Source: an uncultured Collinsella sp.
GTDB taxonomy: Bacteria > Actinomycetota > Coriobacteriia > Coriobacteriales > Coriobacteriaceae
Length of the DNA stretch: 64,000 bases
Direction of reading: 5' to 3'
Assembly: GCA_958354105.1 (NCBI GenBank)
Contig: CATWVA010000008.1
Span: 1 to 64,000, forward strand
In this document: in pieces, positions 18,047-25,453 of the stretch
Layout of the letters: each line of letters starts with the position of its first letter
Numbering within the stretch: position 1 is the first letter of the stretch
The notes under the pieces: model-generated
Databases searched by the model: none
Seen by the model: only the letters and a program-made list of their open reading frames with translations
What the model was told of the DNA's origin: nothing
Made by a program: the position numbers and the translations under genes

Positions 18047-18775
18047 CTACTCGCAGAGCGAAAGGGCGGCCTCGTCGGCAACGACAACGCAGTTGGTGTG
18101 CAGCTGCAGGATCGAAGCCGGGCACGCGGGAGTAACCGGACCATAGCACATGTCATGCACGGCCTGAGCCTTGGCCTCGCCGTTGGCGACAACCAGGATC
18201 ATGCGGGCATACATGATGGTCTGGGTACCCATGGTGTAGGCCTGACGGGGAACATCGTCGATGCTGTCGAACAGGCGGCTGTTGGCCCGAATGGTGCTCT
18301 CGGTGAGGTCGACGCAGTGCGTGCCCTTGGAGAAGTGGTCATCGGGCTCGTTGAAGCCGATGTGGCCGTTGTTGCCAATGCCGAGCAGCTGCAGATCCGG
18401 GTAACCGGCGTCAGCGACAATCTTGTCGTACTCAGAGCAGGCAGCGGCGGCGTCGGGGTTGGAGCCATCGGGCACATGCGTGTTGTTCAGGTCGATGTTG
18501 ATGTGATCGAAGAAGTTCTCACGCATGAAGTAGTGATAGCTCTGGGGATCGTCGTGCGAAAGGCCGCGATACTCGTCCAGGTTGTAGGTGCTGACCTCGG
18601 CAAAGTCGACGTCGCCCTTCTCGTACCAAGCAGCGAGCTGCTTGTAGGCACCGATCGGGGTGGAGCCGGTGGCAAGGCCCAGCACACAGTCGGGCTTGAG
18701 GATAACCTGCGCCGAGATAATATTGGCGGCCTTACGGCTCATATCCTCGTAGTCTTTAGCTTTAATGATCTTCAT
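18047..18775 (-). CDS. nagB: Glucosamine-6-phosphate deaminase
   Basis: 242 residues, the short form typical of Gram-positive NagB. Converts glucosamine-6-phosphate to fructose-6-phosphate and ammonia. Active-site features: LATGSTPIG phosphate loop, catalytic base D67 in NLDEYRGL, and GIGNNGHIGFNEP with H138 and E143. I chose ATG 18775 (MKIIKAKDY) with AAAGGACG upstream; an upstream extension to 19126 does not look like protein. Its product is shared with GlmM's pathway, so GlmM (synthesis) and NagB (catabolism) lie 0.8 kb apart on the same strand. Confidence 0.95.
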   Translation of the reverse strand: MKIIKAKDYEDMSRKAANIISAQVILKPDCVLGLATGSTPIGAYKQLAAWYEKGDVDFAEVSTYNLDEYRGLSHDDPQSYHYFMRENFFDHINIDLNNTHVPDGSNPDAAAACSEYDKIVADAGYPDLQLLGIGNNGHIGFNEPDDHFSKGTHCVDLTESTIRANSRLFDSIDDVPRQAYTMGTQTIMYARMILVVANGEAKAQAVHDMCYGPVTPACPASILQLHTNCVVVADEAALSLCE

Positions 18776-18972
18776 TACGCGTCCTTTCTCGTACAAGAGA
18801 GGCAAGGTCCCCTTACAAGTACTTGCCCGCGGCCCGCGTCGGCCGCAACCAACGTGTGCGGCCACCAGGGCGAGGTCGCGTAATGTATGTGTCTCGTGTC
18901 TAGCCGCGTCGAGGCCCCTGCCCGTCCACGGTGACCCAAAGCTGTTTAGCCTCGGACGTTTCCCATCTTGCC

Positions 18973-19006
18973 ACGGAGGGCGTCCTCTTTCAAGGGCGCC
19001 CTCCGT
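18973..19006 (-). terminator. Probable hairpin terminator after EIIA gene
   Basis: ACGGAGGGCG/CGCCCTCCGT perfect 10-bp stem, 41 bases past the EIIA stop. No T-run on the minus strand, so it may be a weak terminator or mRNA stabiliser. Confidence 0.5.
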
Positions 19007-19046
19007 AAACGTGTTTGAATTGTAGGCTAATGGCCACGTGCACTTG

Positions 19047-19544
19047 CTAGCGCTCGCGAGCAACGATGAGCTGGTCCATCTCCTCGACATGCACGCCAAC
19101 GGAGCCCTTGATGCTCGAGAACTCAACGGAGTTGCACACCAAGATGGGAACCGTCACATCGTAGCCCTCGGCAGCAATTGCCTCGCGGTCGAACTCGATG
19201 AGCACGTCGCCCTTATGGACGACATCGCCCACCTGTGCATGCACGCTAAAATGCTTGCCCTCAAGCTGAACAGTGTCCAAACCAACGTGGATGAGCACGT
19301 CTAGGCCATCGACCGTGTTGAGCGCAACGGCGTGACCCGTGGGAAAAATGGCCTCGACCTTGGCGTCTGCCGGCGCAATCACACGCGTGCCGGTAGGCTG
19401 AATCGCCACGCCCTGGCCCAAAAGGCCGGTAGCAAATGTCTGGTCATTGACCTCGGACAACGGAATGACGTCGCCCGAGATGGGAGCATCCAGCGTAAGA
19501 ACTCGTCCACGCATACCAAAAGACCTTAGGACTTTAGTGAACAT
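19047..19544 (-). CDS. PTS glucose-type EIIA protein
   Basis: 165 residues, a single-domain EIIA of the Glc family. The phosphorylated histidine is H86 in VLIHVGLDTVQLEG, and the supporting histidine is H71 in PTGHAVAL. It passes phosphate from HPr to a membrane EIIBC of glucose, maltose or N-acetylglucosamine type; no such permease is in the window. I favour ATG 19544 (MFTKVLRSFG) with GGGGGAG upstream over the in-frame start at 19565. Position between glmM and nagB suggests an amino-sugar transporter subunit, but this is inference. Confidence 0.88.
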   Translation of the reverse strand: MFTKVLRSFGMRGRVLTLDAPISGDVIPLSEVNDQTFATGLLGQGVAIQPTGTRVIAPADAKVEAIFPTGHAVALNTVDGLDVLIHVGLDTVQLEGKHFSVHAQVGDVVHKGDVLIEFDREAIAAEGYDVTVPILVCNSVEFSSIKGSVGVHVEEMDQLIVARER

Positions 19545-19615
19545 GCTCCCCCTCGGACATACCAATCAATCAAAATAGCTTTAACAGTTTACCACTTGGC
19601 ACCCGTTTTTGACCA

Positions 19616-20953
19616 TTAGGGAAGTTCGCGCTTGACAACCTCGACGATGTCGTCGACAACACGCTGGGTCAGCTCGTGCGTCTCGGCCTCGGCCATAACG
19701 CGGACCAGCGGCTCGGTACCGCTCGGGCGCACCAGAATGCGGCCGCGGCCGTCAAGCTCCTTCTCGGCAGCAGCGACGGCATCCCAGATGGGCTGGCAAT
19801 CGTCCAGGCCGGCCTTGTTGTCCGAATGCACGTTGACAAGCACCTGCGGGTACTTCTTCATGATGCCGGCAAGATCGGTGAGGCTACGGCCGGTGCGCTT
19901 GAGCACGGCCAGCAGCTGCAGAGCCGTCACCAGGCCGTCACCGGTGGTGTTGTGCTCCAGAAAGATGATGTGGCCGGACTGTTCGCCGCCGATGACGGCG
20001 CCATCCGCGAGCATGCGCTCCAATACGTAGCGGTCACCCACGGCGGTCTGAACCATCTCGAAGCCCTGCTCCTTCATAGCGATGGAGAAGCCAAGGTTGC
20101 ACATGACGGTCGAGACGATCTCGGAGTTGGCGAGCTTGCCGCGGGCGGCGAGGTCAGAACCGCAGATAGCCAGGATGTAGTCACCGTCGATCTCATTGCC
20201 CTCGCCGTCGACGAACAGCACGCGGTCGGCGTCGCCGTCGTGGGCCAAACCGATATCGGCGTGGGTGCGCAGCACGAGCTCGCGCAGGGGCTCAAGGTGA
20301 GTGGAGCCGCACTCGACGTTGATGTCGGTGCCGCAGTAATCGGTGTTGATGGCGTGCACCGTGGCGCCCAGGCGCTGCAGCGCGGCGGGCGTGGTCTGGC
20401 AAGAAGCGCCATGACCGCAGTCGACGGCAACGACCAAGCCGTCGAGTCTCAGGCCATCAAGCGTATCGATGGCGTGGTCGACGTATGCCTTGCGAGCGTC
20501 CTTCATCTTGATAATGTGGCCCACGCCGGCACCGGTCGGCAGCGTGTCGGCAGCCATGGCCTCCTCGGACATGACCCAGGCGCTGATCTCTTCCTCGACA
20601 GCATCGGGAAGCTTCATGCCCTTGCGACTAAAGAACTTGATGCCGTTGAACTCCGGCGGATTATGCGAAGCAGAGATGACGATGCCGCCGTCGAGCTCGT
20701 TTTGGACGGTGAGCAGCGCCACGGCCGGCGTAGGGATAACGCCGCAGCAATGCGGACGGCCGCCCTCTGCCATAATGCCAGCGGTCAGAGCACTCTCGAG
20801 CATGGTACCCGAAAGACGCGTGTCGCGGCCGATGCAGATGTCCGGGCCAAGGAACTTGGTCGCCGCGCGGCCCAGGCGAAACGCGAGGTCGCACGAGAGG
20901 TCGGCATTGGCGACGCCACGGACGCCGTCGGTACCGAAGATGTTCTGGGGCAT
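19616..20953 (-). CDS. glmM: Phosphoglucosamine mutase
   Basis: 445 residues, normal for GlmM. Interconverts glucosamine-6-phosphate and glucosamine-1-phosphate for UDP-GlcNAc and peptidoglycan synthesis. Seen: FGTDGVRGVAN at the N-terminus, catalytic phosphoserine S96 in VISASHNPPE, metal loop DGDADR, and the sugar-phosphate site RPSGTEPLVRV near the C-terminus. Upstream are rplM-rpsI on the same strand with a terminator between. Confidence 0.96.
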   Translation of the reverse strand: MPQNIFGTDGVRGVANADLSCDLAFRLGRAATKFLGPDICIGRDTRLSGTMLESALTAGIMAEGGRPHCCGVIPTPAVALLTVQNELDGGIVISASHNPPEFNGIKFFSRKGMKLPDAVEEEISAWVMSEEAMAADTLPTGAGVGHIIKMKDARKAYVDHAIDTLDGLRLDGLVVAVDCGHGASCQTTPAALQRLGATVHAINTDYCGTDINVECGSTHLEPLRELVLRTHADIGLAHDGDADRVLFVDGEGNEIDGDYILAICGSDLAARGKLANSEIVSTVMCNLGFSIAMKEQGFEMVQTAVGDRYVLERMLADGAVIGGEQSGHIIFLEHNTTGDGLVTALQLLAVLKRTGRSLTDLAGIMKKYPQVLVNVHSDNKAGLDDCQPIWDAVAAAEKELDGRGRILVRPSGTEPLVRVMAEAETHELTQRVVDDIVEVVKRELP

Positions 20954-21003
20954 AGGATCGCTCCTTCCCTAGCAGGCGATATACAACCGCCCACCCTAGT
21001 CGA

Positions 21004-21046
21004 AAAAGAAAAGCGGGACCCGCCGAGGAATCGGCAGGCCCCGCTT
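21004..21046 (-). terminator. Terminator of rplM-rpsI operon
   Basis: Minus strand: GCGGGGCCTGCCGA, loop, TCGGCGGGTCCCGC then TTTTCTTTTT. The hairpin separates rpsI from glmM. Confidence 0.87.
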
Positions 21047-21076
21047 GTACATTGTATCTCGAAAGGAGATAAAACC

Positions 21077-21472
<396 letters not shown>

Positions 21473-21474
21473 CT

Positions 21475-21918
21475 TTAAGCCTCCAGCTCAATCTTCGTGG
21501 GGTTCTGGGCAGCATGCGGATGCTCGGCACCAGCGTAGACCTTAAGCTTGGTCATCTGGGCACGGCCGAGGGTGGTCTTGGGCAGCATACCGCGAACGGC
21601 GCGCTCGATGACCTTCTCCGGGTGCTTCTCCATAGCCTGGCGGAAGCTCTCAGCCTTGAGGCCGCCGTTGTAGCCGCTGTGGCGATAATAGGTCTTCGTG
21701 TCGGCCTTGTTACCGGTAAGCTGGACCTTATCGGCGTTGATGACGACAACGAAGTCGCCGCAGTCGCTGTTGGGCGTGAACTGGGGCTTGTTCTTACCGC
21801 GCAGGATCATTGCGATCTGGGTGGCAAGACGGCCCAGGACAGCACCATCGGCGTCGACGAGAACCCAGTTGCGCTGGACCTCGCCCTGCTTGGCGTAGTG
21901 AGTCGATTTCGAAATCAC
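21475..21918 (-). CDS. rplM: 50S ribosomal protein L13
   Basis: 147 residues. Seen: [36 protein letters not shown] and the signature [13 protein letters not shown]. First gene of the L13-S9 operon. A leader of about 100 bases precedes it without any autoregulatory fold I can name. Confidence 0.98.
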   Translation of the reverse strand: MISKSTHYAKQGEVQRNWVLVDADGAVLGRLATQIAMILRGKNKPQFTPNSDCGDFVVVINADKVQLTGNKADTKTYYRHSGYNGGLKAESFRQAMEKHPEKVIERAVRGMLPKTTLGRAQMTKLKVYAGAEHPHAAQNPTKIELEA

Positions 21919-22112
21919 TTAGACTCCTCCATGTACAGTACGTGTTGTTACAGAGATTCACGGGGCTCTGCAAGTAACCCGTCCATATTACCCCGCTCGC
22001 CGTACGAGTCAACAGGTATTTTGGCTCCGACCAGAGTTTCTGCACATGTCATCCACGAGCCGTGATTTTTCCAACTCTTTAGCTGTTGTCATTTTTTGAG
22101 GGTTCGCCGTCG

Positions 22113-22991
22113 CTAGCGCTCAACGAACTCTTGGATTTCCGCGAGCAGGCGCTTTGCCTCCTGACGGCCCTGGATATACAGGTCCAAAAGCTTTGCCGGA
22201 TCGTGCTCGACATGGCCGACCTCGACCGGCTTTTGCGGAGCGATGACCAGCGCGCGGCCCTCGCGCTCATACTTCCACAGGTGCATGCGCTGGAGGTTAT
22301 AGCGGTCGTGGCGCGTCTCGATAGCCTCGAGCAGGTAGGGGTAGTCGGCATAGCGGGCGCGCGCGGCAGGCATAAACTCGTAGGGCTTTTTCTCGTACGA
22401 GCGGTCCTGGGTGACGATGACGACCGCACGGTCGAAGCCCGCCTCCTCGAGCACATGCTCGATAGGAACCGAATCGGCCACGCCGCCGTCGACGTATTTG
22501 TGCCCGTCGATCTCGACCGGCGGCGTCACCAGCGGCAGCGAGGTGGAGGCGCGCACAGCATCGAGGTCGAGCACGGCGCTTTTGACCGGCAGGTAGGCAG
22601 CGGTTCCAAACAGCATGTCCGTCGCGACGGCGTACATCTCGATAGGGCTGGCGTCGAACGTCTCGTTATCAAAGGGATCCAGGCGGTCCTGGATATCGTT
22701 GAAGATAAAGTCGTAACCCACGATGGAGCCCGTGGATGCGAAGGATGCGGCACCCATGTAGCGGTTGTCATTGCAGAAGGTCAGGTTGATGCGATTGACG
22801 CGACCGATCTGGTGCGACTTGTAGTTGACGCCGTTGAGCGCACCGGCCGAAACGCCGTACACCGCCGGAATTTCGACACCGGCCTCCATGAGAACGTCGA
22901 GCACGCCGGCGGTAAACTGCCCACGAAAACTGCCACCCTCCAAGACGAGCGCGACCTTGCCGGCGTTCTTTGCCTTATCTTCTGCAGTCAT
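22113..22991 (-). CDS. Patatin-like phospholipase (YjjU type)
   Basis: 292 residues. Oxyanion-hole glycine run LEGGSFRGQF at 17-26, nucleophile S48 in GVSAG, and catalytic D168 in VDGG complete the Ser-Asp dyad of patatin hydrolases. It lacks a signal peptide and is probably a cytoplasmic or membrane-associated acylhydrolase; the natural lipid is unknown. Monocistronic, between rplM and the tmRNA region. Confidence 0.9.
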   Translation of the reverse strand: MTAEDKAKNAGKVALVLEGGSFRGQFTAGVLDVLMEAGVEIPAVYGVSAGALNGVNYKSHQIGRVNRINLTFCNDNRYMGAASFASTGSIVGYDFIFNDIQDRLDPFDNETFDASPIEMYAVATDMLFGTAAYLPVKSAVLDLDAVRASTSLPLVTPPVEIDGHKYVDGGVADSVPIEHVLEEAGFDRAVVIVTQDRSYEKKPYEFMPAARARYADYPYLLEAIETRHDRYNLQRMHLWKYEREGRALVIAPQKPVEVGHVEHDPAKLLDLYIQGRQEAKRLLAEIQEFVER

Positions 22992-23065
22992 ATTGACCTC
23001 CTGCGATTGCGTTTTGGCTTTCTTCTACCCAGTTTTGGAATGGAGGGCGCATGGGTTTTGGAGCA

Positions 23066-23083
23066 GAGTTCGATTCTCCGCGG
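23066..23083. repeat. Distal antisense tmRNA T-arm copy
   Basis: Reads GAGTTCGATTCTCCGCGG on the plus strand, whereas the genuine tmRNA T-arm lies on the minus strand. It is identical to the copy at 23277-23294 and 211 bases from it, mirroring the spacing of the two antisense T-arms after tRNA-Glu. Confidence 0.7.
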
Positions 23084-23160
23084 TTTGGGGCTTGCGTTGA
23101 AGCGGGGCATGGGCAGCCGGAGCTTAATCGACATCGCATCGATATTGGGTTGGGGCTTTG

Positions 23161-23294
23161 CGCGGAGAATCCGTGTATTTGCTTCGCAAATACGCACCGG
23201 CTTCGGCCGCCTGCCGGCGTCCTCGCCCGCGGGCTAAAAACGCTTACGCGTTTTCTTTACGCCCGCGCCCTGCACAGAGTTCGATTCTCCGCGG
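23161..23294. repeat. T-arm-bounded module downstream of tmRNA
   Basis: Read on the minus strand from the tmRNA terminator: antisense copy of the tmRNA T-arm (23277-23294), then CAGGGCGCGGGCG, a hairpin AAAACGCGTAAGCGTTTT (23236-23253), a GC-rich stretch, a second hairpin GTATTTGCGAAGCAAATAC (23175-23193), then a sense T-arm 3' half GGATTCTCCGCG (23161-23172). The order of parts and the CAGGG..GCGG...AAACGCG.AAGCGTTT core match the module after tRNA-Glu (4072-4205). Confidence 0.7.
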
Positions 23295-23308
23295 TGCGGA
23301 CAAGAAAT

Positions 23309-23343
23309 AAAAAGGCAGGTAGATATGAGTATCTACCTGCCTG
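23309..23343 (-). terminator. Terminator of tmRNA
   Basis: Minus strand: CAGGCAGGTAGATA CTCA TATCTACCTGCCT then TTTT, eight bases beyond the tmRNA CCA. Confidence 0.88.
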
Positions 23344-23350
23344 TTACTTA

Positions 23351-23714
23351 TGGTGGAGGCGCGGAGAATCGAACTCCGGTCCACGAAAGCCCCCTGATTG
23401 GCATCTCCAAGCTCAGTCGCTGGTTTAGTCTCGGACGCTTTGCGCGCAGCGACACGCTCGCGGCATCCCAACCGGTTCGGTCTTAGCCCGCGCCATACCG
23501 ATTACGCGCGCAGGAGCATTCCCCTAAAATGACGTCGCGCCGGTGTCGGGGAAATCACCGGGTTGACGCGCCGCTATAAACTAAGCAGCGAGAGCCATAG
23601 GCTCAAAAGAAGAGTTGTTGTCAATTCAATTTGACGGTACCCCTGTTTAACGAGGCGAGGAGACCTCGGCTTGCTTCCTCTCTCAGAGCTATCGTGTCGA
23701 AACCAGTCGCCCCC
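23351..23714 (-). ncRNA. ssrA: tmRNA (transfer-messenger RNA)
   Basis: The 3' end on the minus strand is GAGTTCGATTCTCCGCGCCT then CCACCA, and the 5' end is GGGGGCGACTGGTTTCGACA, both diagnostic of tmRNA; length 364 is normal. The tag frame near 23590-23630 reads DNNSSFEPMALAA followed by TAG, ending in the usual ALAA proteolysis signal; I cannot fix the resume codon with certainty. It rescues stalled ribosomes together with SmpB, which is not in the window. Confidence 0.95.
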
Positions 23715-23951
23715 GAATGTCGGGAAAGTCTGGATGGCATTGGGCACGAGCACCCAACACCCGTCGACTTTTCAAGGAACATACGGGGCGAGCCCCGCTT
23801 GTGAAGTGTTATCTTACCACGTTCTGAAAGCGGACAGCTGTTCTATGCACGAGCTGTGAAGACCCCAATGTGCGCCGCACTTCACACTTTTGCTACCGAT
23901 CGCGTCACGTATATTTTCGCCAAGCAAAATTGACCCGTCGAAAGGACCGTT
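23715..23951. other. Intergenic region between ssrA and hypothetical gene
   Basis: It must contain the divergent promoters for ssrA and the next gene. I see no gene or strong repeat in it. Confidence 0.4.
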
Positions 23952-24386
23952 ATGGATACCAAGCAGAAACTCGTCAATGCCCTCGCAGGCCTGGGCTCAA
24001 CCATTACCGAAGCTATGGATGTCATCGAGGGCTTTGTACCGTGCGGACATCCCGCCCTCACGGTGTCGAACGCACTCGTCGCGCTGGACGCTGACGATGA
24101 TGCAGCTCTCGCCCAGCAGCTTGAGACCGTCGAGGGCTTTATCGACCACGTGAGTGAGAACCGCGGCGTGACCGCCTACCACGGCATCGAGGTCGAGCTC
24201 ACGGGTCCCAAGGCCGATCTGTTCGCAGCAATCCGCGAAGTAGGCGCCCTTATGCAGACCGCAGGCGTCAAGAACACCCAGGTCAACGAGTGGGTCTACC
24301 GCAGTCTGGCAGCACTCGACAGCTCCGACGAAAAGGCAGCTGAACAGCTCGCAGAAAGTCCCGCCATCAAGGCCGCACTTTTGTAA
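23952..24386 (+). CDS. Hypothetical protein, 144 aa
   Basis: A small acidic, helical, soluble protein with no signal peptide. A good ribosome site (GAAAGGA) and a bidirectional terminator after it support a real gene. The N-terminal third contains VPCGHPALTVSNALVALDAD and the middle is alternating helix and a short strand (YHGIEVELTGPKA). I do not recognise a family; no catalytic motif is evident. Convergent to the toxin gene. Confidence 0.75.
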   Translation: MDTKQKLVNALAGLGSTITEAMDVIEGFVPCGHPALTVSNALVALDADDDAALAQQLETVEGFIDHVSENRGVTAYHGIEVELTGPKADLFAAIREVGALMQTAGVKNTQVNEWVYRSLAALDSSDEKAAEQLAESPAIKAALL

Positions 24387-24394
24387 ATAGCAGA

Positions 24395-24433
24395 CGCGGG
24401 CCCCTTGGCGCATCGTCGTCCAAGAGGCCCGCG
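24395..24433. terminator. Bidirectional terminator
   Basis: CGCGGGCC CC TTGG ... CCAAGAGGCCCGCG, between two convergent genes. No long T-run on either side, so moderate confidence. Confidence 0.6.
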
Positions 24434-24444
24434 AACAGTTCGCG

Positions 24445-24960
24445 TCAACCGATAGCCGCGCCGCCGCGTTTGGCCAAAGCAAGAATCGGCATCATTTGGC
24501 GCGGGGTCTTTGCTGCAAGATCGGCATGTTCGAGCAGTTTGTGATCGTTGGTCACCAAGTAATCGACCTGCGCGCGCTTGCACGCGGCGAGCACCAAGTT
24601 GTCCTCGTAATCGCGATGGAGCGCTAAGTATTTGTCAGCCAGCCAAAGGTCCGACGCATCTGCACCCACGGCCGTGGCGTTTTCGGTCATGTTCCGAACA
24701 AACGCCAGCGCCGCATCGCCAATTGCACGGGCAGATGCCTCGTCAAGCGCTCCCCCGCTGGCAAGAACGCTACGCTTGAGCTCGTGTTGGACAACGTACA
24801 GCACGTCCTTGGCGATATGCACCGGAAAGAACAGCAATGCCCCCGTCTCCGTCGCCTGTCCAATAAACGCACGCGCGGCAAGCGACTCGGCATGGTCGAC
24901 GCAAAACGAATCAACCCATACGTTGGCGTCCACCATTATTTTGAGGGGAGCCCCGCTCAC
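24445..24960 (-). CDS. PIN-domain ribonuclease toxin
   Basis: 171 residues. PIN fold acidic residues: MVDANVWVDSF at the N-terminus (first Asp), an acidic residue in the middle region, and DYEDNLVLAACKRAQVDYLVTND with the C-terminal acidic cluster near 130-145. Start chosen as the GTG whose GTGA overlaps the antitoxin stop by four bases, the usual translational coupling in toxin-antitoxin pairs. Probably a VapC-like RNase blocked by the upstream antitoxin. The long upstream extension of the frame overlaps the antitoxin and is not used. Confidence 0.82.
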   Translation of the reverse strand: MSGAPLKIMVDANVWVDSFCVDHAESLAARAFIGQATETGALLFFPVHIAKDVLYVVQHELKRSVLASGGALDEASARAIGDAALAFVRNMTENATAVGADASDLWLADKYLALHRDYEDNLVLAACKRAQVDYLVTNDHKLLEHADLAAKTPRQMMPILALAKRGGAAIG

Positions 24961-25310
24961 AGGATCATCCCCTTTTGGCGATAGCGATCGTCCATGGCCT
25001 CGGAATAGATTGTGTCCCAATCGCGATCGTCGGATACGGGCGACGTAGCGATGCCCAGGTCCGCGTAAAGCTGATCCGCCGCCGCCCATGATGCGGCGAA
25101 CGGAGTATCGGGTGCGACGGTCTGCTGCCGGTCGTCGACGGCCGCAAGCACTTCCTCGCACTGCCCGCCACCCTGCGCAACCTTGGCCACCACCTTTTTG
25201 ATGAGCTCGGGCAGCGAGGCGCCCGAAAGCCGCAGCGCCTCCTCGGCACGGTTCTTGACCTGGCGATCTACGCGAACGTTCACCTGTGCCATGCCGCTAA
25301 CAGCACCCAC
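24957..25310 (-). CDS. RelB/DinJ-type antitoxin
   Basis: 117 residues. MAQVNVRVDRQVKNRAEEAL then LPELIKKVVAKVA is a ribbon-helix-helix DNA-binding segment like RelB/DinJ; the C-terminal part would bind the toxin. A RelB-type antitoxin paired with a PIN toxin is an uncommon but reported pairing. I favour the GTG at 25310, since AAGGGAG lies 10 bases before it; ATG 25292 (MAQVNVR) is the alternative and has no ribosome site. The promoter with three GCTAGC sites lies directly upstream, pointing to autorepression. Confidence 0.75.
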   Translation of the reverse strand: MGAVSGMAQVNVRVDRQVKNRAEEALRLSGASLPELIKKVVAKVAQGGGQCEEVLAAVDDRQQTVAPDTPFAASWAAADQLYADLGIATSPVSDDRDWDTIYSEAMDDRYRQKGMIL

Positions 25311-25332
25311 GTCGTTCCCGCTCCCTTCAATT

Positions 25333-25379
25333 GCTAGCTTTGCTAGCACCACTATATAAAGAAGCTAGCACATGGTCAA
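25333..25379 (-). promoter_or_regulatory. Toxin-antitoxin promoter with GCTAGC operators
   Basis: On the minus strand: -35 TTGACC (25374-25379), 17-base spacer, -10 TATAGT (25351-25356). The palindrome GCTAGC occurs three times: inside the spacer (25364-25369) and twice after the -10 (25342-25347, 25333-25338). A ribbon-helix-helix antitoxin bound there would block RNA polymerase. Confidence 0.75.
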
Positions 25380-25383
25380 ATGC

Positions 25384-25428
25384 AAAAGACCTGCGCTCGG
25401 ACGACACCGATGCCGTCTGGGCGCAGGC
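25384..25428 (-). terminator. Terminator of P-type ATPase operon
   Basis: Minus strand: CCTGCGCCCAGACG, loop, CGTCCGAGCGCAGG, then TCTTTT. Confidence 0.75.
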
Positions 25429-25453
25429 CAAATAACGTGGGCGAACACGTCTG

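Noticed and set aside
17787..18146. 119-residue plus-strand frame before nagB
   Set aside because: Overlaps the nagB 3' end and terminator; composition unlike protein.
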